A DNA stretch of 64,000 nucleotides from Chryseobacterium ginsenosidimutans (lineage in GTDB: Bacteria > Bacteroidota > Bacteroidia > Flavobacteriales > Weeksellaceae), in contig NZ_JANUCO010000001.1 of assembly GCF_024807225.1 (NCBI RefSeq), forward strand, positions 3,844,001 through 3,908,000. Reading direction: 5' to 3'. Below the pieces are notes generated by a model. That model saw only the letters and a list, made by a program, of their open reading frames with translations. It did no database searches and was not told the origin of the DNA. This document shows positions 27,918 through 37,092 of this stretch, piece by piece; within the stretch, counting starts at the first letter, position 1, and every line of letters begins with the position of its first letter. The translations under genes were made by a program, and so were the position numbers.

Positions 27918-28514
27918 TTAGTTTTTAAAGAGGATTCTGAAAAAATAAAACTTACTCCAGAAATCGTAGAAAAGTTGAGAACAACAGATTTCGAGAATGC
28001 TTACAGCAATATCGTTAGAGATATTTTCATTTTTAGTTCGTACACTGGTTTGAGGTTTGTTGACATTCAGAATATGAGACCAGAAGATGTTACAGAAGAT
28101 TTCTTACGCTTACACATTAAGAAAGCAAAAGAAATGCTCGAAATTCCATTATTGGATGTACCAAAAGAGATAATCAAAAATCACACAGAATGTTATGGTA
28201 GACTAAAAGTACCCACTAATCAATTCTGCAATAGAGAAATCAAAAAACTTTTTGAAGCAATTGGCTTTGATGATAAAATACGATTTGTAAAATATTCAGG
28301 AAGTAGCGAAATTACAGTAGAAAAAAATGCCCACGATTACTTAACAATGCATTACGGGCGAGTATTCTTTATTACAAATTCCCTAATTAACGGCATGAAT
28401 GAAGAATTTATCCGAAAAATAACAGGTCATAAGGATTACAAGTCTTTTAAAAAATATGTTCAGTTTTCCCGTGAAATGGTGGCTGATAGTTTGCATTCTG
28501 CATGGAAAAAATAA

Positions 28515-28835
28515 AATCCTGTCTTATTAATAAACCATTATTTTATCTAAAAAATGAAATAACAACAATATTCATATAGATATTTTAAGAGCCTGACTAT
28601 TGCAATCGCACAAATCAGACTCTTTTCATAGATTATCCATATAGCTAAAAATTGTGAAATTTTAATATTTTCAAAAATCAACAAGTAACTAAATAAAGTA
28701 CCATTTTAACCATATAGAATTTTAAAAGGACTATATTTTAATCTTCCTTAAAATAGTAGCTTTTCAGCTACTTTCAGATGTGTCGATAGTGATAATTTCA
28801 TTTTCTTGGGGTGGTCTACCCTTACTATTGTTTAT
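28515..28835. terminator. gap after the integrase, with a terminator
   Basis: A hairpin at about 28589-28622 (AAGAGCCTGA... with TCAGACTCTT, one mismatch, then TT) ends integrase transcription. Past it, on the minus strand, the frame of the neighbouring membrane protein stays open after its stop and reads SKGRPPQENEIITID before a second stop, which may be a relic of a longer C-terminus. Confidence 0.45.
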
Positions 28836-29600
28836 TTAAAAAATAGTTTCTTCTTCATCTTGAACCGTAGAATTTATTTTTCGCTTCTCTAAAACATAAT
28901 CTAATGCTAAAGAGTAGTTTTGTGTATTTTTGTAATCATTCTTTTTTTCATTGAAATTATCTCTGATGAACATAATAACTGCAAAAAAGACAGGGCTAAT
29001 AAGCAATAATATTAAAATAATCAATATATTTTGTTCTTTTCCTTTTATACCAACCGTTAATAAAACAAAACTCAACGCAGAAATCATGGGTGAGCTTATC
29101 GAAACTATATTAGATAAATTAATTGGAAATTTGGGCATAACACTATTTGCCAATTCTTTATCATTTTGACTTTTAAAAAATTCTAATTTCTTCGTGTCTA
29201 AATCTTCATAATTGCCGTAGAGTTTATCAAACCAATGGTATTTTAAAACTATTGAATCCCAATTTATACCAAATAAAATTACACCAAGCATATTTTGCTT
29301 GAAGTATCCAACTTGCTCTTTGACATCAAGAAATTGCCTTCTTCTTTCAACAGCTATATAAAGATATAATGAAATTAAAGAACCAATCATCAAAATAAAA
29401 TGCCATTTGAAATATGCTTCGGATAATGGATGCCTCTCGGTTACAGTATATTGTATGAAAGAGACCATTCCTACAAATGCAAGTATTAATAGTAAAACCA
29501 ACACTCCCGCTTCAATATAGAGAAAGCGTTTAGTGGTAGTTAGAGTTTTATAAATATTGTGTTTTCCTAAAAATTCACTATAATGCTGATAAAATTCCAT
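28836..29600 (-). CDS. membrane protein of unknown function
   Basis: A 254-residue protein with four predicted membrane helices: two near residues 32-52 and 70-85 (VLVLLLILAFVGMV, ILMIGSLISLYLYI) and two after residue 170 (ISALSFVLLTVGI, ILIILILLLISPVFFAVIM). A soluble loop of about 80 residues lies between the pairs (ERRRQFLDVKEQVGYFKQNM). No catalytic motif and no family recognised. It lies 26 bases after the resolvase on the same strand and is probably co-transcribed with it. Confidence 0.65.
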   Translation of the reverse strand: MEFYQHYSEFLGKHNIYKTLTTTKRFLYIEAGVLVLLLILAFVGMVSFIQYTVTERHPLSEAYFKWHFILMIGSLISLYLYIAVERRRQFLDVKEQVGYFKQNMLGVILFGINWDSIVLKYHWFDKLYGNYEDLDTKKLEFFKSQNDKELANSVMPKFPINLSNIVSISSPMISALSFVLLTVGIKGKEQNILIILILLLISPVFFAVIMFIRDNFNEKKNDYKNTQNYSLALDYVLEKRKINSTVQDEEETIF

Positions 29601-29626
29601 TTAATTATTTTTTGCAAAAATAATAA

Positions 29627-30220
29627 TTAGACAGAAATTGCATTTTTGACTTTCTGAACAGTTCCGATGCTGACTGAACAGATTTTAGCTGTATCTCTGA
29701 TAGAATTTCCTTTCTTTAAGTTCTTAATAACCTCTTTATACTTGAATAGAAAGTCTTCAATACTTTCAGTAGAACCTTTCTCACGCCCTTTGTAGATACC
29801 TTTAGCCTTTGCAAGTGCAATACCCTCTCGTTGACGTTCTAAAATGGTTTCTCGCTCCATTTCGGCTATATTAGCCATTACAGAAATAATAAGTTTAAAA
29901 GCTTGATTTTCTTTGCCCTTAATCAAGCTTTCTATCCCAAGATTATCCACTTTGAGAATAACGCTCTTTTCTTTGAAAAACTCCAGAGTCGTAAGAATGT
30001 CATAAAGGTTTCTTCCGAGCCTATCAATAGAACTTACCGAAACGTAATTAATCTCATTATTTTCAATTGCTTTTATCAGTTCCTTTCCCTGTTCTCTGTC
30101 CTTAAAAGGTTTAGAACCGCTAACAATATCAATAAAAACCTTTTCGCCCTGCGCCTGTTTTTCTTCCTGTCTTGCCGTGTTTTGCGCTCCTGTTGAAACT
30201 CTTATATATCTTGCTTTCAT
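29627..30220 (-). CDS. serine recombinase (resolvase/invertase)
   Basis: A 197-residue small serine recombinase. The catalytic serine is in YIRVSTGAQN (residue 8). The conserved region VSSIDRLGRNLYDILTTLEFF follows, and the E helix has ANIAEMERETILERQREGIALAKAKG. A C-terminal HTH (SIRDTAKICSVSIGTVQKV) binds DNA. It probably resolves cointegrates or inverts DNA within the island. Its target site was not identified. The ATG at 30220 gives MKARYIRVST, the normal start. Confidence 0.92.
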   Translation of the reverse strand: MKARYIRVSTGAQNTARQEEKQAQGEKVFIDIVSGSKPFKDREQGKELIKAIENNEINYVSVSSIDRLGRNLYDILTTLEFFKEKSVILKVDNLGIESLIKGKENQAFKLIISVMANIAEMERETILERQREGIALAKAKGIYKGREKGSTESIEDFLFKYKEVIKNLKKGNSIRDTAKICSVSIGTVQKVKNAISV

Positions 30221-30280
30221 AATTGCAAATTATTATAAAGCACCCTGCATTTGAGCAAGGTGCAAAGATTTTTATTGTAA

Positions 30281-30824
30281 TTAATTTTTGAAATAATAGC
30301 CGTTAGAACTCATGTAATCATACATTAAATGCCTTGCGGTTGCTTCCCAATCAATGTAAATGTAAGAGGGCAAATTTTCAGGAATTGAACCTTCCTGCTC
30401 TAAAGTAGTCTGTGCAAAATCCTCGTCAGAAACTGTACTCGCCATAATAAGAATCTGAAAGACTCTCTAATAGGTCACTTACGTCCTCGTGATAATAACT
30501 CATGCACTCTGCATAGGCTTCTATAACCTCGAAATCATAATCTGAACTATTGATTTGTTCGGCTATTTCGTAAATGTCTGTCGAAAGATAGCATTCGCTG
30601 ATTAGCTTTTGTTTGATAAAGAACTGACTGCATTCGTAGTCCTGATACATAAATTCGGGTTCCTCTTCGTCTTGGTGAAGTTCCTGCATAGCTTCTAAAA
30701 GCTTGTCATAATCTGAATAATCTGATAGTTTCAACCATGAGCCATAAATAATCCCTGAATTGTACTTACTGTAAGTACCAACATAGATTTGGAAGTCCTC
30801 CAAACAATTTTGTAACTTTGTCAT
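30281..30824 (-). pseudogene. ardA: ArdA antirestriction protein, frameshifted
   Basis: DNA-mimic protein that blocks type I restriction enzymes. The first frame (30824 down to 30426) has the acidic ArdA body: QIYVGTYSKYNSGIIYGSWL, EFMYQDYEC and FEVIEAYAECM. It stops early, and the usual ArdA ending follows in the next frame: SDEDFAQTTLEQ, LPSYIYIDWEATARHLMYDY. Taking one base out of the AAA at 30430-30432 (TTT on the coding strand) joins them into about 180 residues, the usual length. An anti-restriction gene fits a mobile island entering new hosts. Confidence 0.88.
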
Positions 30825-30863
30825 TGTAGATAAGTTTTAATTACACGTTAAAATTTTACACAT

Positions 30864-30899
30864 CCCCGTTCAATATTCTCAGTATTGACGGGGTTTTTT
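30864..30899 (+). terminator. hairpin with T run ahead of the ardA start
   Basis: CCCCGTTCAATA pairs with TATTGACGGGG and is followed by TTTTTT on the plus strand. It lies in the 5' region of ardA, which runs the other way, so it either ends an antisense transcript or is a leader hairpin of ardA. Confidence 0.55.
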
Positions 30900-31023
30900 G
30901 TTGGTTTTTATTACTCGAAAACTGTGCCAAATGTTATAAAAATAGGGTGATATTCAATGAAATAGCAAAAATATTTTGAATCCGTAGAAAATTCTCTCAA
31001 ACCTGTTCTAACTTTGGATTGTA

Positions 31024-31147
31024 GTCTAAAAATGTTCAAAAAAAGTATTGAAGTTTTTAGACCGCCTGAAAACTTTTAGCCGACTTTCCAAAGGTGGGGG
31101 TACTATCAAAAACTTGCCCTATGGTGGTGTGTTTTTGTTTAGATACC
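31024..31147 (+). ncRNA. structured non-coding element ahead of the KAP gene
   Basis: Nested inverted repeats with no ORF: GTCTAAAAA (31024-31032) with TTTTTAGAC (31054-31062), and GGTA...AAAAAC with GTTTTT...TACC (31099-31147) closing a loop with CCCTATGGTGGTG. The loop sequence CCCTATGGTG also occurs in the element at 35651-35807. It ends about 55 bases before the KAP start. It may be a leader or a small RNA; no known class is recognised. Confidence 0.45.
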
Positions 31148-31202
31148 TTCTCTATTGATAGATATTATTGAGATTTATAAATATATTTGTAAAAAGCATC
31201 AG

Positions 31203-33824
31203 ATGAAGTATATCGAAAAGCACAAGACCTTAATCATATTATTAATTTTTTTTGTCGCCTTTAACCATTTTCTAATTTCAAACTATCAAGAATTTATTGT
31301 TGATAAATTTTTAGTAAAAGCAGACAATTCAATATTGATGGACGGTATTATTATTTTGCTTTTTATCTTCTCTATAATCTGGACTATATTGAAAATAAAA
31401 AAAGGATTTTTTGTAAAATCCGAAAAACTGATTTATCCAGTCATTGGCATCATTGCTTATACAATAATTAGATTAAATTATTGTGACTCATTGATTCCCT
31501 TCAAACATTTTGACGTTCTAAAATATTTTGACTTTATATATATCATTTGTTTAATTCCTGTTGCTTTAACACTTGCTTTACCAAAGCCAACTAATAATAA
31601 TCAAAATGATAAATTTTATGATGATAACCCAATTGACAAAAGTGATAATGATATTTTAGGAAGGAAAACAAAAGCAATTCAAATTGCCAGATTGGTAAAA
31701 AATAACAAATCAAAAAGTTCAATTGCTATTGGAATTGTAGGTAAATGGGGTGATGGAAAGTCTTCATTCATGAATTTAATTGAAGAAAATTTAAAGGAAG
31801 ACAAAAGATTTATAATCGTACAATTTAATAGTTGGCTTAATATTTCAGTCAAATCAATTATTCAAGACTTTTTTAATACCGTTGAAAAAGAAATCGCACC
31901 TCACAGTTTTGACATTTCTAAAGAACTAAAAAAATACGCAAGTAACGTTTTATCAGTAAACAAAAATACTACTACTGAAACTCTTTTAAATGCCGTTAAT
32001 TTATTGCCCGAAAATAGTCTTTCGGACGATTTTGATAGTCTAAACAAGCTTTTAAATATGTTGAATAAAAAGGTTATTGTTTTTTTTGATGATTTAGACA
32101 GACTACAGCCTAATGAGGTATTTGAAGTTCTAAAATTAATAAGAAACACCGCATCATTTGATGTTTTCAACTACATTGTAGGATATGACAAAGAATATAT
32201 TAATGAAGCACTTAAAAATAATCAAATCCCAAATCCTGAAAAATATTGTGAAAAAATATTTTTGAAAGAATTTCCATTGGCTCCGATAACACAAAAAGAC
32301 ATTAATAAATACATTAAAGTAAAATTTATAGAATTTCTGCCAACAAAGCAGAATGAGATAAATGAAGCATTTTCTGATATTAACTTACACTTAGATTACT
32401 ACCAAGGAAATGTTTTTGCTTCTATTAAAAATATCAGAAATGCCAAAAGATATTTAAATGAGCTTCGAATAAGTATAGAAGGAATAGAAAATGAGGTTGA
32501 TTTGAAAGATTTTATGTTAGTCAAACTTTTGAAATACTCATATTATGACGTTTATAGATTACTATTTGATAAACAACAATTTATTGATAATCGAGGAAAC
32601 GATAGCTATAGTGGACAAGAAAAGTTCAATAATTATAAATTGAGAGAAAAAGCGAGTGATAAAAAGAGCTTATCCTTGTCTCTCGGCAAATCATTTAACA
32701 AATCAGTACTAAAAGAAGAAATTGAAAGAATAGGAATCTATGAGCGTTATGAAATTGATACTATCGGAATTATCTGCGACAGAATTTTCAAAGACAATTA
32801 TAGAAATGGAAATACTACATCGCTGTCTTTAGCTTACGGTCAAAACTATTACAAATATTTTAATGATGAAATTGATAATACAAACTTTTTAAAGGAAGAT
32901 TTCTTAGCTTTCCTCATTTCTGACCTCAAAACAATGACAGAAATTGTGGATAAAGCAAAATCAGAGGACAGGTTGGTCGCTTTAATGTTATTTATTTACA
33001 AATTGAATGTTTTTGAAGATCTATCTACCAGAGGTCAATATGAGAATTTAGTGAAAATTCTATTTTATATTGCTAATCTGGATTCTGATGGTAGACAAAG
33101 GTATTTGGGTGTAGACAATAAGTTTCTTTATAGCATTATTGACAATTATAATAATAAAATTGTTTCGACATTTAATTATAGTGACAAAAATGAATTAAAA
33201 ATATTTTTAAAATCAATATTCTATCAAGAAAAGAAATATTATGATTTTGAACCCGACTTTTTAAAATTCATATATAATTATTATGGGTCAAGCAATTCTC
33301 TTAAAATGCCATTTACAAAAGAAGAAATTATAGAATATCTAATTTTTTGTTTTGACATTAATAGTAAACAAATAGAATCTATTGATGATATTTTCTGGGA
33401 TTGTTATAGACTATGTTTTGTAAAAGATTGGATTAAAGCAACTCCAAACAGCTATAGTGGATACACTAAGGTTATTGAGCCTAATAAAGAAAAATTTTCA
33501 TTTGAAATCATTCCATCACTTTTAGATGATTTTCTAGTACATATTGTAGTGCCTCAAGATTTTTATGGAGAAGAGAAAAATAATTTTAAGGTAGGAATTT
33601 CCAATAAGTCACCAATAGAATTATTCGGAACAATTCAAGGACTCATAGATTACCTTGAATCAAATAAACTGAAACAAAAACTTTATGAATATCCTTCCGA
33701 ATTTATTACTGAATTTTTAGATTTTGCAAAAAAAGTAGAAATAAAAAAAGAATTTATTGATTTTAATTTCGCTTATGGTGCTATGAAACAAAAACTTGAA
33801 AACTCAATAAGAAGTTATGACTAA
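31203..33824 (+). CDS. KAP-family P-loop NTPase
   Basis: An 873-residue membrane-associated NTPase. Four or so hydrophobic segments occupy the first ~125 residues (LIILLIFFVAFNHFLI, GIIILLFIFSIIWTIL and later). The KAP domain has Walker A GIVGKWGDGKSSFMN (about residue 180) and Walker B VIVFFDDLDRLQPNEV (about residue 290), the FDDLDR form being characteristic. The C-terminal half is helical. I choose the ATG at 31203; a TTG at 31155 is possible. It overlaps the next gene by 8 bases, so the two are coupled. KAP NTPases occur in phage-defence and other conflict loci. Confidence 0.88.
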   Translation: MKYIEKHKTLIILLIFFVAFNHFLISNYQEFIVDKFLVKADNSILMDGIIILLFIFSIIWTILKIKKGFFVKSEKLIYPVIGIIAYTIIRLNYCDSLIPFKHFDVLKYFDFIYIICLIPVALTLALPKPTNNNQNDKFYDDNPIDKSDNDILGRKTKAIQIARLVKNNKSKSSIAIGIVGKWGDGKSSFMNLIEENLKEDKRFIIVQFNSWLNISVKSIIQDFFNTVEKEIAPHSFDISKELKKYASNVLSVNKNTTTETLLNAVNLLPENSLSDDFDSLNKLLNMLNKKVIVFFDDLDRLQPNEVFEVLKLIRNTASFDVFNYIVGYDKEYINEALKNNQIPNPEKYCEKIFLKEFPLAPITQKDINKYIKVKFIEFLPTKQNEINEAFSDINLHLDYYQGNVFASIKNIRNAKRYLNELRISIEGIENEVDLKDFMLVKLLKYSYYDVYRLLFDKQQFIDNRGNDSYSGQEKFNNYKLREKASDKKSLSLSLGKSFNKSVLKEEIERIGIYERYEIDTIGIICDRIFKDNYRNGNTTSLSLAYGQNYYKYFNDEIDNTNFLKEDFLAFLISDLKTMTEIVDKAKSEDRLVALMLFIYKLNVFEDLSTRGQYENLVKILFYIANLDSDGRQRYLGVDNKFLYSIIDNYNNKIVSTFNYSDKNELKIFLKSIFYQEKKYYDFEPDFLKFIYNYYGSSNSLKMPFTKEEIIEYLIFCFDINSKQIESIDDIFWDCYRLCFVKDWIKATPNSYSGYTKVIEPNKEKFSFEIIPSLLDDFLVHIVVPQDFYGEEKNNFKVGISNKSPIELFGTIQGLIDYLESNKLKQKLYEYPSEFITEFLDFAKKVEIKKEFIDFNFAYGAMKQKLENSIRSYD

Positions 33825-35499
33825 TTCAAGAAGTATAAAATTTGCCAAAGACGAAATCACAGGAAAATATTTAAATGCTAACGAAATTTTCAATGATAGA
33901 CAAGTTGGCTTTGAGTATAGAACACAATACAACCGCAAGGAGATTCAGCCTTATTGTGTTGAATGTGGCGAGAAATTAATCATTTCTTCAAGTAAATATC
34001 ACAATATTCATTTTAAACATACTGATTCGGAAATACCTTGTATTTTAAAAGAAAGCCTTACGCAAGAAGAAAAAGATATTTTTTCTCAAATTAGCCACGC
34101 TAAAGAGTCGGAAAGACATATTTATTTGAAAAATTCTATCGGTGAAAAGCTTTTAACAACAAAAGATGTTAAAAATGTAAGAGTAGATGACCATTTTATT
34201 TATGATGGTTACGACAAAAGAAGACCCGACGTTTATTGTGAGTTTTTAGATAAAAAAATTGTTTTTGAGATTCAACTTTCACAACTTTCTCAGAAATATA
34301 TTTTAAGTAGATATGATTTTTACAAAAAAAAGGGAATTTATTTAATATGGGTATTAGACGATTTAAACATATTAGAAGGTACTTCCCAAATGGCAAAGGA
34401 CATCAAATATCTATCAACCCATCAAAATTATTTTAAATTCGATGAAAGTTCAGATAGTCTCTATCTTGAATGTAAATATAAGTCGACTCATTTATCATCC
34501 ATAAATGAATTTTATGATAGATGGAATACTGTTAGGATAGGATTAGATTGCCTACATTTTGACAATGCTAATAATGAGGTATTTCTCTATGATTTTGGAC
34601 AACAAAAAGCTCTAATTGCAGAAGTTCAAAGAAAGAATCGGATTGAAGAACAGAAGCGAAAAAATGAAGAAGAAAAAAAGAGACGGCTACAACAAACTCA
34701 GTGGAAAGTTGACGCTATCTGTAGTGAAATTAATGAAGCCAAGAATAGCGTATTAAAAAATTTCAGCTTAATAAAAAATAAACTTTTCGATTTTGATTAT
34801 GAAGAACTTAACCAATTAAATGAAAAATTATCCATTAATTCTAAATTTGCACTTCAACGTTGGCTAAAACTAGCAGATAATGAAAGTTTCAATTTCTTGA
34901 AGTTTATTTTTGAAAATTATGATTTTGATTACGACATTAATATCGTAGACCAAAAAGGAGATACAGTAATAGATATTCTTTTCAAAAGAAAAGATTTAAA
35001 AAACAAAGACTTAATATTTGAACTCATTATTAAACGTGGATATAAAATCAATGACAGAGACGAAAAGCACTTATTTGAATTTTATAAAGATTCCCCAGAA
35101 GTAGCTGAAAATATTATTATGCTCTCTCACTATTCTAAACAATTTGACAATTCTACTTTCAGAGGATATTTATTTCAGTTCAAAAAAATAATAAGAATAA
35201 TTGAATCTGCAAAGCAAGGTAAGATTATTGGGTATGCTTTTAAGAAAGATGAATGGATAAAATTCGCCAATATGGTTCTAAATTCAAATGCGAAATATTG
35301 GGAGTACATAGAAGTAGCTTTCAAGCATTATGGATTATATGATAAACTAATTTTACTTGATAGAAAAAAAACTTTTCAAAATAAGCTAAATCAATATTTT
35401 ATTAACCCTGAAAAAACAGACCACAGCTTTAAATGGATTTTTAGAGAATTGTATCCTGAATTAGTGAAACCTGAAAAAGATTTTGACAATCCATTCTAA
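33817..35499 (+). CDS. CoiA/DUF6035-like nuclease-fold protein paired with KAP NTPase
   Basis: A 560-residue protein. An N-terminal zinc-finger-like segment (YCVECGEKLI with HFKH and a later C) is followed by a PD-(D/E)xK-like core, RRPDVYCEF... with VFEIQLSQLSQKYI (D, then E-x-Q), as in CoiA and DUF6035 proteins. A charged coiled coil lies near residues 270-295 (EEQKRKNEEEKKRRLQQ), then ankyrin-like repeats (VDQKGDTVIDILFKRKD). The nuclease-like part suggests DNA cutting; activity is not certain. The ATG overlaps the KAP stop by 8 bases, which signals translational coupling and a joint function. Confidence 0.75.
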   Translation: MTNSRSIKFAKDEITGKYLNANEIFNDRQVGFEYRTQYNRKEIQPYCVECGEKLIISSSKYHNIHFKHTDSEIPCILKESLTQEEKDIFSQISHAKESERHIYLKNSIGEKLLTTKDVKNVRVDDHFIYDGYDKRRPDVYCEFLDKKIVFEIQLSQLSQKYILSRYDFYKKKGIYLIWVLDDLNILEGTSQMAKDIKYLSTHQNYFKFDESSDSLYLECKYKSTHLSSINEFYDRWNTVRIGLDCLHFDNANNEVFLYDFGQQKALIAEVQRKNRIEEQKRKNEEEKKRRLQQTQWKVDAICSEINEAKNSVLKNFSLIKNKLFDFDYEELNQLNEKLSINSKFALQRWLKLADNESFNFLKFIFENYDFDYDINIVDQKGDTVIDILFKRKDLKNKDLIFELIIKRGYKINDRDEKHLFEFYKDSPEVAENIIMLSHYSKQFDNSTFRGYLFQFKKIIRIIESAKQGKIIGYAFKKDEWIKFANMVLNSNAKYWEYIEVAFKHYGLYDKLILLDRKKTFQNKLNQYFINPEKTDHSFKWIFRELYPELVKPEKDFDNPF

Positions 35500-35650
35500 A
35501 GAAAAATTCAAAATCAATCAAATGATATTGATTTTTTTAGCACTTTTGCAAACTATAAACATTTAAAACGGTTTAATTATTGATATAGAAAAATTTATCT
35601 AAAAAGCTAATAAGCTATTTTAGAAGACATCGACGATAAAATAAGTGTTG

Positions 35651-35807
35651 ACTTATTTGCTTTGGCAGAATAAAATTTGGCGATTTTAAAATACAAACAA
35701 AGGCAAATAGTGGATACCCACCCTATGGTGTGGGGATTCTGCTTTTGTTTGTAGGGTTACGCCAAATACCTTTTCTGACGAAGTGTGAATTCCTCACACT
35801 TTTTTTA
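35651..35807 (+). ncRNA. structured non-coding element with its own terminator
   Basis: Nested pairs: ATTTGGCG (35675-35682) with CGCCAAAT (35760-35767); TACAAACAAAGGCA (35692-35705) with TGCTTTTGTTTGTA (35740-35753); inner CCCAC (35717-35721) with GTGGG (35730-35734). The upstream segment 35651-35672 can also pair with GGCAAATAGT and ATTCTGC, giving exclusive folds. A terminator AGTGTGA/TCACACT plus seven T follows (35782-35807), 33 bases before the next ATG. It is either a small RNA or an attenuator. Its loop shares CCCTATGGTG with the element at 31024-31147. Confidence 0.55.
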
Positions 35808-35839
35808 TTGCTCAAAATCAAGCATAAAATTTAATAGAA

Positions 35840-36232
35840 ATGAGTATTTTATTTTCCACAGACACCGTAAGAAGTCTTAACAAAAGGCAAAAATTGGCAA
35901 TGTTAACAGTCGTAAAAACAATTTCCGACAATGCGATAGATTCAACAAAAAGATTAAATCAACAAAAAATCCTTACTAAGTATCTTTCGATATTTGAATT
36001 GACCAATGTTGCCATGTCAAATTATGAGCAACATTTACTAAAAATTGATTTAAGAAGCCTAAATCCGAATCAACGAGACTATTTTATTATAATGGGTCAT
36101 GAGTTACTCGGTTCGATCCAACACAGAAGATTGGAGGATTACAATATTTTGTTTGAAGTGTTTCAAAACTACGGTAATATCAGTAGTTCAGAATTTTCAG
36201 GCACAATTGAACGTTTACGAGGAAACAGCTAA
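35840..36232 (+). CDS. small helical protein of unknown function
   Basis: A 130-residue soluble, alpha-helical protein (SLNKRQKLAMLTVVKTISDNAIDS, cut here to its pattern of charged helices). No motif or family is recognised. It begins 33 bases after the terminator of the structured element and is followed after 4 bases by a lipoprotein-like gene, so the genes to 37092 may form one unit. Confidence 0.6.
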   Translation: MSILFSTDTVRSLNKRQKLAMLTVVKTISDNAIDSTKRLNQQKILTKYLSIFELTNVAMSNYEQHLLKIDLRSLNPNQRDYFIIMGHELLGSIQHRRLEDYNILFEVFQNYGNISSSEFSGTIERLRGNS

Positions 36233-36236
36233 TAAT

Positions 36237-36767
36237 ATGAGCCGATTATTTACATTCTCTTTTTTGGCGGTCTTTACAGTATCTTGTTCAAGCAATGTTA
36301 GGGGCGAACTTGAAATCAATTGGGGAATTGTCGGCTTACTTTCGTTTATTGCATTTGGATATTTTTTAAGCAAAAAGGAAAGAAGAGCCGAAGAAGAAAA
36401 CCGAAACCTTAACGAGCAAGTCAGAAATCAAAGGGGAAATCCATTGACACAAAAACTTGTCTTCAATTACAGTAAAATCAAATTTACCAATGAAATAACT
36501 TTTAAACCTATTCAGATTGCGACAGCAGAGGTTTACAAAGACAGATTTGAAATTACAATTTACCCCTACTCCGCATATTCGGGAACTTATGTTATTGTAA
36601 AATCTCAAAAGCAGGGTGACGGAATCTTAAAAATTGTTGTCAAAGTTGAAGGTGGGAATTTTTCTCAATACAATTCTCAAAAGCCTTGTTTCGTTCACAT
36701 ATCCGAACGAGCAAACATTCTTAAAATATATGATGAAAATCGAATTGGAATAATCTTAAAATTTTAA
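36237..36767 (+). CDS. membrane/lipoprotein-like protein of unknown function
   Basis: A 176-residue protein from the ATG at 36237. The N-terminus FSFLAVFTVSCSS looks like a lipoprotein signal with the cysteine at the lipobox. A second hydrophobic stretch follows (IVGLLSFIAFGYFL), then a charged helix (KKERRAEEENRNLNEQ) and a beta-rich domain. The longer frame from 36099 overlaps the previous gene and lacks this signal, so I reject it. Function unknown. Confidence 0.6.
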   Translation: MSRLFTFSFLAVFTVSCSSNVRGELEINWGIVGLLSFIAFGYFLSKKERRAEEENRNLNEQVRNQRGNPLTQKLVFNYSKIKFTNEITFKPIQIATAEVYKDRFEITIYPYSAYSGTYVIVKSQKQGDGILKIVVKVEGGNFSQYNSQKPCFVHISERANILKIYDENRIGIILKF

Positions 36768-36771
36768 ATAC

Positions 36772-37092
36772 ATGAAAAAATTAATCTTTACTTTACTGTT
36801 AGCAGTACCAACGTTTTATTTCGCACAGGAAGAAAAACCGAAAGAATCACAAACCGCTAAAGAGTGTGATTTACCGAAAGACTTCAAAGAACCAATTAAG
36901 AACAATCGTCTCAAAAAGTTTGTAGCTATCGACAATGGAGTTGATGAAAAGGATGTAATTATTATCCGAGCACAAAATGGTTTTGGAAGTGGGGTTTTCA
37001 CAGTATGCGTTAAACAGCAACCAATCCAATATCAAAAAATGGGAACAATTTTTATGCGCGAGGGGAAAAACCCTTTTAATAACTCAAAATAA
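36772..37092 (+). CDS. small secreted protein of unknown function
   Basis: A 106-residue protein with a standard signal peptide (MKKLIFTLLLAVPTFYFAQ) and a mature part of about 85 residues with two cysteines (KECDLP, FTVCVKQ), possibly a disulfide. It starts 4 bases after the previous stop. No family is recognised. Confidence 0.65.
   Translation: MKKLIFTLLLAVPTFYFAQEEKPKESQTAKECDLPKDFKEPIKNNRLKKFVAIDNGVDEKDVIIIRAQNGFGSGVFTVCVKQQPIQYQKMGTIFMREGKNPFNNSK

Larger units (their letters stand above)
26445..28514 (+). pseudogene. tyrosine recombinase (integrase), split by an IS
   Basis: Without the IS (27060-27917) and one copy of the duplicated TTA, the two parts join in frame into a 402-residue integrase. 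The N-terminal part is the AP2-like arm-binding (KRSTGVKVKPSQWTG) and SAM-like core-binding domain (FDEFIEVRRQEKSENTVKTY). The catalytic domain has the arginine in SYTGLRFVDI, H-x-x-R in MHYGRVFF, the GHK motif and the tyrosine in KKYVQFS. The joined centre reads KKFLVFKEDSEK. The start is the ATG at 26445 (MNIAFFLKEPTKTT), not the earlier in-frame ATG. Being next to attL, it is the likely agent of island integration. Confidence 0.92.

Noticed and set aside
36099..36236. Upstream start of the lipoprotein-like gene
   Set aside because: It overlaps the preceding ORF in another frame and places the lipoprotein signal inside the protein.
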